From CAZHOV01 sp964534315 (GTDB taxonomy: Bacteria; Bacteroidota; Bacteroidia; Chitinophagales; Saprospiraceae), in the NCBI GenBank assembly GCA_964534315.1, contig CAZHOV010000068.1, positions 1 through 28,491 on the forward strand: DNA of 28,491 nucleotides. Reading direction: 5' to 3'. A model generated the notes under the pieces. That model did not search any database. It saw only the letters and a list, made by a program, of their open reading frames with translations, and had not been told where the DNA came from. Numbering within the stretch: position 1 is the stretch's first letter; the number at the start of each line of letters is the position of its first letter. Shown piece after piece: positions 8,221-15,121 of this stretch. The translations under genes were made by a program, and so were the position numbers.

Positions 8221-8949
8221 ATGCTGGCATTTATACGCTTCATCACTTTCATTTTTTGCTCTGCACTAGCCGTATTTATTATAGTAGTCGGCTCCCTCTT
8301 TACTAAGAATAAACAGCAATGGGGATGGAAGATCAGGAGTTTGTGGGGACGTATTCTTTGCAGATTGCTCAACATCCGCGTCAAACGAGAAGGAGAGATC
8401 AAACTAGATACTTTTTTATTGATCAGTAACCACCGAAGTTATATCGACATCGTTGTTACACTGGGATATACCAACGCCAATCCCGTGGCTAAGGCAGAAG
8501 TAAGTAAATGGCCGATCATTGGCTATGGCGGAAAAGTCAGCGGGATCATCTTTGTCAAGCGGGAAAGCCAATCCAGCAGGCGCTCAACCCGGACGGCCAT
8601 AGAAGATGCTTTATTGAAAGGAATACCTATTTTGATTTATCCTGAGGGCACTACCAATGGCGGTAAGACCACTCTGGAATTTAAGAAAGGAGTATTCGAA
8701 ATCGCAGCCCGGCATAAGATTCCTGTGGTGCCCTGCGCTATTGATTATGCGAATCCCAAATCCTACTGGCTGGGTGACGACACCTTTATGCCCCACTTTT
8801 TCAGGACGTTTAATAGCTGGCGGATCAATGCAACCCTCAATTTCGGAGAGCCCGTTATTTCTGATAATCGAGATGAATTAGCGGGACAAAGCAGGGCCTG
8901 GATCGATGAGCGGTTGATGGCAGGATGGAACGCGGATGATGCGGATTAA
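8221..8949 (+). CDS. PlsC-type 1-acyl-glycerol-3-phosphate / lysolipid acyltransferase
   Basis: 242 residues, start ATG 8221. An N-terminal hydrophobic helix (about 3-27) anchors it to the inner membrane. The acyltransferase motifs are intact: NHRSYID (H71, D76; the HX4D catalytic motif), GGKVSGIIFVKRES, YPEGTTNGG (PEGT at 141-144) and VVPCAI. The protein transfers an acyl group to a hydroxyl of lysophosphatidic acid or, given the OlsF/OlsB-like gene just upstream, to a lyso-aminolipid (the GlsA/OlsA role). The final residues (AGWNADDAD) and the stop codon lie inside a dispersed repeat copy, so the C-terminal end has probably been replaced or extended by that repeat. The specific substrate cannot be told from sequence. 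Confidence 0.88.
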   Translation: MLAFIRFITFIFCSALAVFIIVVGSLFTKNKQQWGWKIRSLWGRILCRLLNIRVKREGEIKLDTFLLISNHRSYIDIVVTLGYTNANPVAKAEVSKWPIIGYGGKVSGIIFVKRESQSSRRSTRTAIEDALLKGIPILIYPEGTTNGGKTTLEFKKGVFEIAARHKIPVVPCAIDYANPKSYWLGDDTFMPHFFRTFNSWRINATLNFGEPVISDNRDELAGQSRAWIDERLMAGWNADDAD

Positions 8950-8967
8950 CCGGGTTTTCGCGGGTGA
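8921..8967 (+). repeat. Dispersed repeat, copy 2 (right flank of plsC, overlaps its 3' end)
   Basis: Begins CAGGATGGAACGCGGATGAT and continues with GCGGATTAACCGGG and TTCGCGGGT. It is inverted relative to 8161-8205. The TAA stop of plsC (8947-8949) lies within it. It is followed by a GC-rich word GAGGCGCGGGGGGCGCAGAG (8979-8998) resembling another class of filler repeat. Confidence 0.75.
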
Positions 8968-9107
8968 GGGTTCTCGTAGAGGCGCGGGGGGCGCAGAGAA
9001 AGATTTTCATGCCCTATTCCGCCTACTTTATTCCTTTTCACATGCTCCTTTTTCCAATAATCTTCTCAATCCTCTCATCCCTAGTTCATTCCCGCGCCTT
9101 CATTCCC

Positions 9108-9722
9108 TCACAACACCTGAACGATTTGAAATACTCCCAAACCCAGGAAAATCAAGCCTATAAACAGGTTAATTTTTCGTGAAAACTGGTCAAACTGTCG
9201 GGTGGCGTAGCTGGCAAGTTTGGCATAGATGGACATCGCCCAAAAAGCTCCTATAAATCCTCCAATACAGAAAATTAATATCCAGCCATTGGTAGGAATC
9301 AATACCTCATTAGAAACCATTAAGATACCATAAAAAATCCAATAAGGATAGGCCATCACGTTCAGGCTGCTCACTAACATTCCCTTAAGAAAATCCCTTC
9401 CCACCTTTTTGGGCTTCCCCAAGTTTATCTTTGGTTCAGGCGGAAAAAAGGTGTAATAAATACCCAACCCCAATAATATCGGAATAGCAGCAATGCCAAA
9501 GGATTGCTCCAGTCCGGGAATAGAGGTAAATAAATGGGCAAATTTGATAGAAATAAAGGCCTGGATCAGCTCCACTGAAGTTGCTCCCAAGGCTACGAAT
9601 AATGCAGCCCGCAAGTTTTTGGTTATTGATGTTTGAGCAATATTCAACGTGACGATGCCAGGCGGGATGGAGCCAACAAAGCTTAGAATAAGCCCGGCGA
9701 TGATATGTGTTAATACGGTCAC
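9108..9722 (-). CDS. LysE/RhtB-type amino-acid exporter
   Basis: 204 residues with about six hydrophobic helices. The N-terminal helix carries the family's GSIPPGIVTLNIAQTSI stretch, matching the conserved proline-glycine-P segment of LysE translocators. Such proteins export amino acids or related small molecules across the inner membrane by proton antiport. The start is GTG 9722, one base beyond the TAG stop of the ATP-grasp gene at 9724-9726, so the two are almost certainly co-transcribed and translationally coupled. The gene converges on plsC; the 158-base gap holds a repeat remnant and T-rich sequence but no clear terminator. Confidence 0.85.
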   Translation of the reverse strand: MTVLTHIIAGLILSFVGSIPPGIVTLNIAQTSITKNLRAALFVALGATSVELIQAFISIKFAHLFTSIPGLEQSFGIAAIPILLGLGIYYTFFPPEPKINLGKPKKVGRDFLKGMLVSSLNVMAYPYWIFYGILMVSNEVLIPTNGWILIFCIGGFIGAFWAMSIYAKLASYATRQFDQFSRKINLFIGLIFLGLGVFQIVQVL

Positions 9723-9723
9723 C

Positions 9724-10809
9724 CTATGCTACTGCCGGTTTTAGTTCCTGAACAGCTTTTAGCTGACGCATATATTTCATATAAGCGCGCAATTGCCGGA
9801 TGGCCTCTGAAAAGGTCATAACTTCTTCCCCCCGCTTCCGCTGCTCTTTGCTGATTTGATATATGATCTTCCACTGCCGGAAATAGTCTTTGTAGGCTTG
9901 TAGAAGCGAATAACCAGGATGGTAAATGTGGGCAGGCTCAGCAGCTACGCCGTTAAATTCTAATATTTTGAAATTTCTCCCTTGCTCCAGTTCTTCAAAA
10001 CTGTTGCCTTTCAAATCAAACCGGCCAAAGTGGATGTCCTCCATTTGCTGACCTATGTTATTAAAAACCTCCGTTAATCGGGGAGAGATATGGGAATTCC
10101 CATTTAGAAATTTAGCTCCTTTACAATGATTTCCAATCGGAACCAGCAATACCTTTTCTCCCTTTGGAGGTACCTCACCCAGGCGATCAGCAAATTTCTT
10201 TTCCAGGATCTCCCATTGCAACTTCGCTCTGGGGTAATCCAGAATAAGCTGCTTCAAAGTCGATTGTCCATCACCTGTCACCGTCAGGTGTTCCTTAATA
10301 CAAACAGAGGCGATTTGCCCTGCTTCTGAATCGGGAAAATGGTAATAGCTAATACTTAATTCTAAAGGATAAGAGACATACTCCTGTAATAAAAAATCGA
10401 TCGGATAAGCTGATAGATACTGTTCTAGCTCCCGCTTATTTTCCAACTTTTTCACCAAAAACCCACGTTCACCTACATTGGGCTTTGCAATGATGGGAAA
10501 AGTCAATGATTGGGCTTCCATCCAATTCAACAGCTGGTCGATTCGGCCTGTCCCGGCTTCCACAAAAAGTGTCTTTGGTAAGTATTGTTGAGGAATACGG
10601 TTTAAAATATTGATCTTAGACTCCCCTAGCACACCTCCGTTTTCGATGGCCGGATTAACCGCACTGAAAAAGAACAGGGCCCTTGCCCGTAATGCAAAAT
10701 ACAACCACATAAAAATGATGGGAATGTTAAAAATATAGGAAGGCCAGTATTCCCAATTGGTTAGGCGGATGTAGAAAGGGGTGCTTTTTAGTTGTTGAAG
10801 TAAATGCAT
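9724..10809 (-). CDS. ATP-grasp ligase (D-Ala-D-Ala ligase-like)
   Basis: 361 residues, ATG 10809. The ATP-grasp fold is shown by FPIIAKPNVGERG (104-116, nucleotide-binding lysine and glycine loop), LLQEYV (140-145), FGRFDLKG (261-268) and KILEFNGVAAEP (281-292, metal-binding Glu and Asn). An aromatic/hydrophobic segment at about 22-50 may bind the membrane. The family joins a carboxylate to an amine using ATP; annotation as D-Ala-D-Ala ligase is common but the N-terminal domain is unlike Ddl, so the substrates are open. Coupling to a LysE-type exporter with a one-base gap suggests that the ligase product or its amino-acid precursor is exported. Confidence 0.8.
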   Translation of the reverse strand: MHLLQQLKSTPFYIRLTNWEYWPSYIFNIPIIFMWLYFALRARALFFFSAVNPAIENGGVLGESKINILNRIPQQYLPKTLFVEAGTGRIDQLLNWMEAQSLTFPIIAKPNVGERGFLVKKLENKRELEQYLSAYPIDFLLQEYVSYPLELSISYYHFPDSEAGQIASVCIKEHLTVTGDGQSTLKQLILDYPRAKLQWEILEKKFADRLGEVPPKGEKVLLVPIGNHCKGAKFLNGNSHISPRLTEVFNNIGQQMEDIHFGRFDLKGNSFEELEQGRNFKILEFNGVAAEPAHIYHPGYSLLQAYKDYFRQWKIIYQISKEQRKRGEEVMTFSEAIRQLRAYMKYMRQLKAVQELKPAVA

Positions 10810-10829
10810 CCAAAGAAATTAAAAAGAAA

Positions 10830-10881
10830 ACCACAGAGACACAGAGAAATAAAAAGATTGTGCCCTCTGTGCCTCTGTGGT
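10830..10881. repeat. Palindromic filler repeat (CACAGAG type)
   Basis: Arms ACCACAGAGACACAGAG (10830-10846) and CTCTGTGCCTCTGTGGT (10865-10881) are inverted repeats with one mismatch over 17 bp and an 18-base loop. It lies between the ATP-grasp start and the MOSC stop. A T-poor right side argues against a simple terminator. Confidence 0.75.
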
Positions 10882-10908
10882 AAAAAAAGTACATTCTTAT
10901 TTATCCGC

Positions 10909-11403
10909 CTATACTTCCAGAGGAACTACCCGATCTCCCAGCTTAATCGTTCCTCCGTGCACTACCCTGGCCGTAATACCTCCGTGTCCACGCATAGCGT
11001 TGTATCCTCCTTCTCCGAGGTTTTCTTCCATCCGGGAGCAGGGATGGCAAGGGCCTGTAACTTCAATAATGACATCCTCACCAATTTGAACTTTTCGTTC
11101 TTTTAAGGCAAGTAAATTGATTCCTGAGACGACAATATTCCTACGGATTAGGCCGGGATCAACGTCTTCTAATCCCAAAAAATCAGCAACTGCTTTTAGG
11201 TGTTCTTCCTGGATTAAGGTGACCTGTCTTTTGCCATTTTTTCCAGAATAATGATCGCCTACAAGGCCATCTTTAGTAGTAACCTGTACTGAATCCACTA
11301 CGTTAACAGAAGCTTTTTTTTCAGGTCGGATGCTTATCCAGTTTACTGTTCCAGGGTTAACAGGCTTTTCGATGAGGGCTTTGATGCCGGCTTTTTCTTC
11401 CAT
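10909..11403 (-). CDS. MOSC domain protein
   Basis: 164 residues, ATG 11403. The MOSC (molybdenum cofactor sulfurase C-terminal) fold is indicated by VNWISIRPEKK (20-30), GLVGDHYSGKNGKRQVTLI (46-64), RRNIVVSGINL (87-97) and the conserved cysteine site TGPCHPCSRMEE (C119, C122), followed by MRGHGGITARVV. The domain is thought to bind the molybdenum cofactor or carry sulfur. Stand-alone short MOSC proteins of this kind (YiiM-like) act in molybdo-enzyme detoxification in other bacteria. No other molybdenum gene is in view, so the role here is open. Confidence 0.9.
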   Translation of the reverse strand: MEEKAGIKALIEKPVNPGTVNWISIRPEKKASVNVVDSVQVTTKDGLVGDHYSGKNGKRQVTLIQEEHLKAVADFLGLEDVDPGLIRRNIVVSGINLLALKERKVQIGEDVIIEVTGPCHPCSRMEENLGEGGYNAMRGHGGITARVVHGGTIKLGDRVVPLEV

Positions 11404-11405
11404 TA

Positions 11406-11494
11406 TAGTTGATTTAGTTGATTCGGTTAATTAGGTTAAATTGATCGAATAAGTTACCGATTAACTCAATCAACCTATTCAACCTAATCAACTA
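11406..11494. repeat. Imperfect inverted repeat of TTGATT/AACCTAATC words
   Basis: The left part (11406-11440: tagttgatttagttgattcg and on) and the right part (11461-11494, ending aacctaatcaacta) are imperfectly complementary over about 34 bases. Each part is itself made of near-repeated GTTGATT or CAACCTA words. It fills the whole gap between MOSC and clpB. Confidence 0.7.
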
Positions 11495-11502
11495 GATTTC
11501 TA

Positions 11503-14127
11503 TTAAGCGGGTTCTTCCGCAGGTTTCTCTGTAAAAACCAATCCTTTTTCGTCTGTATCTACAAAGATAGTTTCTCCGGGCGCAAATTTACCGGCAAGTA
11601 TTTGTTTTGACAATTCGTTGACCACTTCTTTTTGGAGCACACGCTTCATAGGACGGGCACCAAATTGCGGATCATAGCCCAGGTCGGCAAGCAAATCTTT
11701 GGCTTTTTCACTCAATTCGAGATTCATTTCCTGCTTAGCCAGCATCTTGCGTACTCCTCTTAACAAGAGTTCCAGGATCTGCTTGATCTCCCCTTTAGTC
11801 AATGGCAAGAACATGATTTGCTCATCAATACGATTGAGAAACTCCGGTCTAAACTCTTCTTTCAGCAAATTAAACACTTCCAACTTAGTCGTTTCAATAA
11901 TATCTACACGGTGTTGGTCTCCTACGGCTTGCAGGTCTTCAAAATTTTCCAGAATAATATCAGACCCCATATTAGAAGTCATGATGATGATGGTATTTTT
12001 AAAGTTAGCAACCCGCCCTTTATTATCGGTCAGTCGACCATCATCTAGTACTTGCAGGAGGATATTAAATACATCGGGGTGCGCCTTTTCGATCTCATCT
12101 AACAGCACGATAGAATAAGGCTTTCTACGCACAGCTTCCGTTAATTGTCCGCCTTCGTCATACCCAACGTAGCCCGGAGGCGCACCAACCAGTCGGGAGA
12201 CGGTGTGGCGCTCCTGAAATTCACTCATATCGATACGGGTGATGGCCTTTTCGTCATCAAATAGGATTTCGGCTACCGTTTTCCCGAGTTCCGTTTTTCC
12301 TACTCCCGTAGGTCCTAAGAAAATAAAAGAGCCGATTGGGCGATTAGGATCTTGCAGTCCCGCTCTAGATCTTCGAATAGCATCAGAAACGGCGGCAACT
12401 GCTTCGTGCTGACCAATGAGACGCTCTCCGATCTCGTCTTCCATTTTCAAGAGCTTATCTTTTTCGCTCTGGAGCATTTTGGCTACCGGAATGCCTGTCC
12501 AGCGAGAAACGACATCAGCGATTTGGTCGGCGTTCACTTCTTCATTGGTAAAGCGCCCTTCCTCAGGCAGATTGGCCAGTTTTTCTTCGGCAGCTTTAAG
12601 CATGGCCTCTTTTTCCTTGAGTTCGCCATAGCGGATTTTGGCGACGGTTTCATAGTCACTTTCCCGCTCTGATCTGCTAGCTTGTATTTCAAGCTCTTCA
12701 ATTTGCTTCTTGATATTCTGCACTGTATCCACAACCTCTTTTTCGTTCTTCCAGGCCGCTTTCAGAGAATCCAGTTTTTGGCGCGCATTGGCAATTTGCT
12801 CGTTGATCGCTTTCAGCTTTTTCCCCGTTTCGCCTTCGCGCTTGATCGCCTCTCGTTCGATCTCTAGCTGGCGTACCTTTCGATCCCATTCATCAATTTC
12901 TTCAGGCATAGAGTCGAGTTCCAGACGTAATTTGGCTGCCGCCTCGTCAATCAAGTCAATAGCCTTATCGGGCAGTTGGCGATCGGCAATGTAGCGATGA
13001 GACAACTCTGCTGCTGCAATCAGCGCTTCATCGAGAATCTCGATCTTGTGATATACCTCGTAGCGCTCCTGCAATCCACGAAGAATAGAGATGGTATCTT
13101 CCACGCTAGGCTCATCGATTAGTACCGTTTGAAAACGACGGACAAGCGCTTTATCTTTTTCAAAATATTTCTGATACTCATCCAATGTCGTGGCTCCGAT
13201 CGTTCGCAGCTCACCTCTGGCCAAAGCAGGTTTCAAAATATTAGCGGCATCCATAGCGCCCTGGCCTCCGCCGGCACCGATCAAAGTATGGATCTCGTCA
13301 ACAAACAAGATAATCTCGCCATTAGAAGCGGTCACTTCTTTGATGACGCCTTTCAGGCGCTCCTCAAATTCGCCTTTATATTTGGCTCCGGCAATCAATG
13401 CGGAGATATCCAGGGTATAGATGCGCTTGCTCTTCAGGTTTTCAGGTACATCTCCTTTGACAATACGCCAGGCAATCCCCTCGACGATAGCAGTTTTACC
13501 TACCCCCGCTTCACCGATCAGGATCGGATTATTCTTTTTCCTTCGCGAAAGGATATGCAATACTCTCCGGATCTCTTCATCCCGACCAATAATGGGATCG
13601 AGCTTACCGGATTCCGCTTGCTCATTTAGATTGATGGCATATTTTTTCAAGGCATTATATTGGTTTTCAGCGCCCTGATCGGTTACCTTTTGGCCTTTTC
13701 TCAATTCTTTTATCGCCGCTTCTAAGCCATCTTTGGTAACGCCAAAATCTTTAAGGATTTTAGAGCCTTTATCTTTGCCATGAACAATCCCCAAGAGGAT
13801 CAGTTCCAGCGAAATGTATTCATCACCAAAGTCTTTAAGCAGCTTTTTGGCTTGGCTTAACGCTTTGTTCGCGTCATTGGTGAGGTATTGCTTATCCGTA
13901 CCTTCCACTTTCGGGTATTCGGTAACAGCGTTGTCGAGTTCCTTTTTAAGGGCAACCATATTGACGCCCATTTTTCCGAGCAGAAATTCTGCTACATTTT
14001 CGTCTACTTCGATGATCCCCTTGATCACGTGGGGCGTATCTACTGTTTGTTGCCCCATGCCGGCGGCCATCTGCTGTGCTTTGAGAATGGCTTCCTGGGC
14101 TTTTATGGTGAAATTATCAAATGTCAT
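11503..14127 (-). CDS. clpB: ATP-dependent chaperone ClpB
   Basis: 874 residues, the usual ClpB length, start ATG 14127. The order is Clp N-domain (1-150), AAA1 with Walker A GEAGVGKT (205-212), a long coiled-coil middle domain (about 410-540, rich in Glu, Lys and Arg), AAA2 with Walker A GPTGVGKT (about 605-612) and the C-terminal D2 small domain (FGARPMKRVLQKEVVN). The middle domain separates it from ClpA/ClpC-type proteins. It is a cytoplasmic hexamer that works with DnaK/DnaJ/GrpE to pull proteins out of aggregates. No sigma-32-type or CIRCE element is apparent in the 250 bases upstream. Confidence 0.97.
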   Translation of the reverse strand: MTFDNFTIKAQEAILKAQQMAAGMGQQTVDTPHVIKGIIEVDENVAEFLLGKMGVNMVALKKELDNAVTEYPKVEGTDKQYLTNDANKALSQAKKLLKDFGDEYISLELILLGIVHGKDKGSKILKDFGVTKDGLEAAIKELRKGQKVTDQGAENQYNALKKYAINLNEQAESGKLDPIIGRDEEIRRVLHILSRRKKNNPILIGEAGVGKTAIVEGIAWRIVKGDVPENLKSKRIYTLDISALIAGAKYKGEFEERLKGVIKEVTASNGEIILFVDEIHTLIGAGGGQGAMDAANILKPALARGELRTIGATTLDEYQKYFEKDKALVRRFQTVLIDEPSVEDTISILRGLQERYEVYHKIEILDEALIAAAELSHRYIADRQLPDKAIDLIDEAAAKLRLELDSMPEEIDEWDRKVRQLEIEREAIKREGETGKKLKAINEQIANARQKLDSLKAAWKNEKEVVDTVQNIKKQIEELEIQASRSERESDYETVAKIRYGELKEKEAMLKAAEEKLANLPEEGRFTNEEVNADQIADVVSRWTGIPVAKMLQSEKDKLLKMEDEIGERLIGQHEAVAAVSDAIRRSRAGLQDPNRPIGSFIFLGPTGVGKTELGKTVAEILFDDEKAITRIDMSEFQERHTVSRLVGAPPGYVGYDEGGQLTEAVRRKPYSIVLLDEIEKAHPDVFNILLQVLDDGRLTDNKGRVANFKNTIIIMTSNMGSDIILENFEDLQAVGDQHRVDIIETTKLEVFNLLKEEFRPEFLNRIDEQIMFLPLTKGEIKQILELLLRGVRKMLAKQEMNLELSEKAKDLLADLGYDPQFGARPMKRVLQKEVVNELSKQILAGKFAPGETIFVDTDEKGLVFTEKPAEEPA

Positions 14128-14170
14128 ATTTTTTTATTTTAATTAAAGGTTTTGATGTAGTCTTGATTCA

Positions 14171-14234
14171 TTGTTGAATTGCTTAACTGTTGAATTGTTG
14201 AACTGCTTATTTGTTTATCGTTGTACCGTTGTAC
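14171..14234 (+). repeat. Simple repetitive filler upstream of clpB
   Basis: Near-repeats of GTTGAATTG / GTTGAACTG followed by GTTGTACC twice. This is low-complexity intergenic sequence between clpB and the pseudogene, with no coding sense. Confidence 0.5.
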
Positions 14235-14362
14235 CCTTCTGCACCCTTTTTTCATTCCTACTTTCCAACTTTCCAATCTTCTCTATTATTTGTTATCAAA
14301 TTTTTTTCCAATTTAAAAATGGGCTGCTTTTCAGTAAAAACGGCAGTAGCGTTTACCCATAG

Positions 14363-14377
14363 CCGCCAAAATGGCGG
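14363..14377 (-). terminator. Hairpin after the DUF6090-like pseudogene
   Basis: CCGCC-aaaat-GGCGG lies immediately after the original stop codon (14379-14381). On the minus strand it has no long T tract, so it is a weak or factor-assisted terminator candidate. Confidence 0.4.
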
Positions 14378-14378
14378 A

Positions 14379-15074
14379 TTAATGCTCTAAGCGATCGATC
14401 TCGCTTTTCACCTTTTTTTTGACTTCCAGGAGGATTTTAAAAAACCGGTTGTAGGAATCTTTCACACTAGCGGCCGATAAATAAATATCGCTTATAGCGT
14501 TGCGAAAAATCTGCCGTTTTAACAATTTTGAAGGATCTGATTTGGGCGGATTATCTCTGAGTATAACGTCCTCATAGTAAATAGACTGGTATAATTAAGG
14601 ATACAAAGTATTTACTTGAATATCATGGTACCGGCGTTCCGCCATCCGGATAAACGGGTACTCAAATTGATATAACTGAACGATGAGTTTAGCCAGCTCT
14701 TTATCTTTGAAAAGCATAAAACTCCCTGTACTTTGAAGCACTTCAAAGGTATTTTTATTTGGTAAAAATTCGACCGTTGAAACTACCTGCTCTATAGCTT
14801 CAATCAATTCTGGAGAAGGCTTATTTTGGGAAACATCAAAGGTTAAGAGCAGAACAGCATAATCTTGAATTTCATTATACGAACGCAAATCGGAGACTAT
14901 TTGAGCAGAGTCCGTTTTCAGATCGTTATCTAAACTAGCCAGATAGTCCAGATACAATTTTTCTTTTTGACGTTGCTCCCGCCATTCGTTCACCAAAAAT
15001 GAAATAGTGATACCGAGCACGATAATAATCAATTCAACAATAAAATATCCTGCTCCTTTTCGGATAGATGCCAT
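14379..15074 (-). pseudogene. DUF6090-like membrane protein with an internal TAA stop
   Basis: The frame starts at ATG 15074 with a single membrane helix (about 10-28, YFIVELIIIVLGITISFLVN) and the WREQRQKEKLYLDYLASL continuation typical of DUF6090-type proteins of Bacteroidota. It meets a TAA at 14595-14597 (codon 160). The same frame then stays open for another 71 sense codons and encodes a clean, charged C-terminal part (YYEDVILRDNPPK, SVKDSYNRFFKILLEV) that stops at TAA 14379-14381. Joined, the protein would have about 230 residues, a normal length for the family. One nonsense change, or a base-call error, therefore seems to have split the gene. The truncated 159-residue form may still be made. 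Function is unknown. Confidence 0.7.
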
Positions 15075-15121
15075 AGTGTGATCAATTTGTTCAATTAGGT
15101 CTGGAAGTTAAAAAGAATCTA

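Noticed and set aside
7997..8402. Minus-strand frames upstream of and across the start of plsC
   Set aside because: They overlap the dispersed repeat and the conserved 5' part of plsC in antisense and show no family features.
12352..13629. Several plus-strand open frames inside clpB
   Set aside because: All are antisense shadows of a highly conserved, full-length ClpB.
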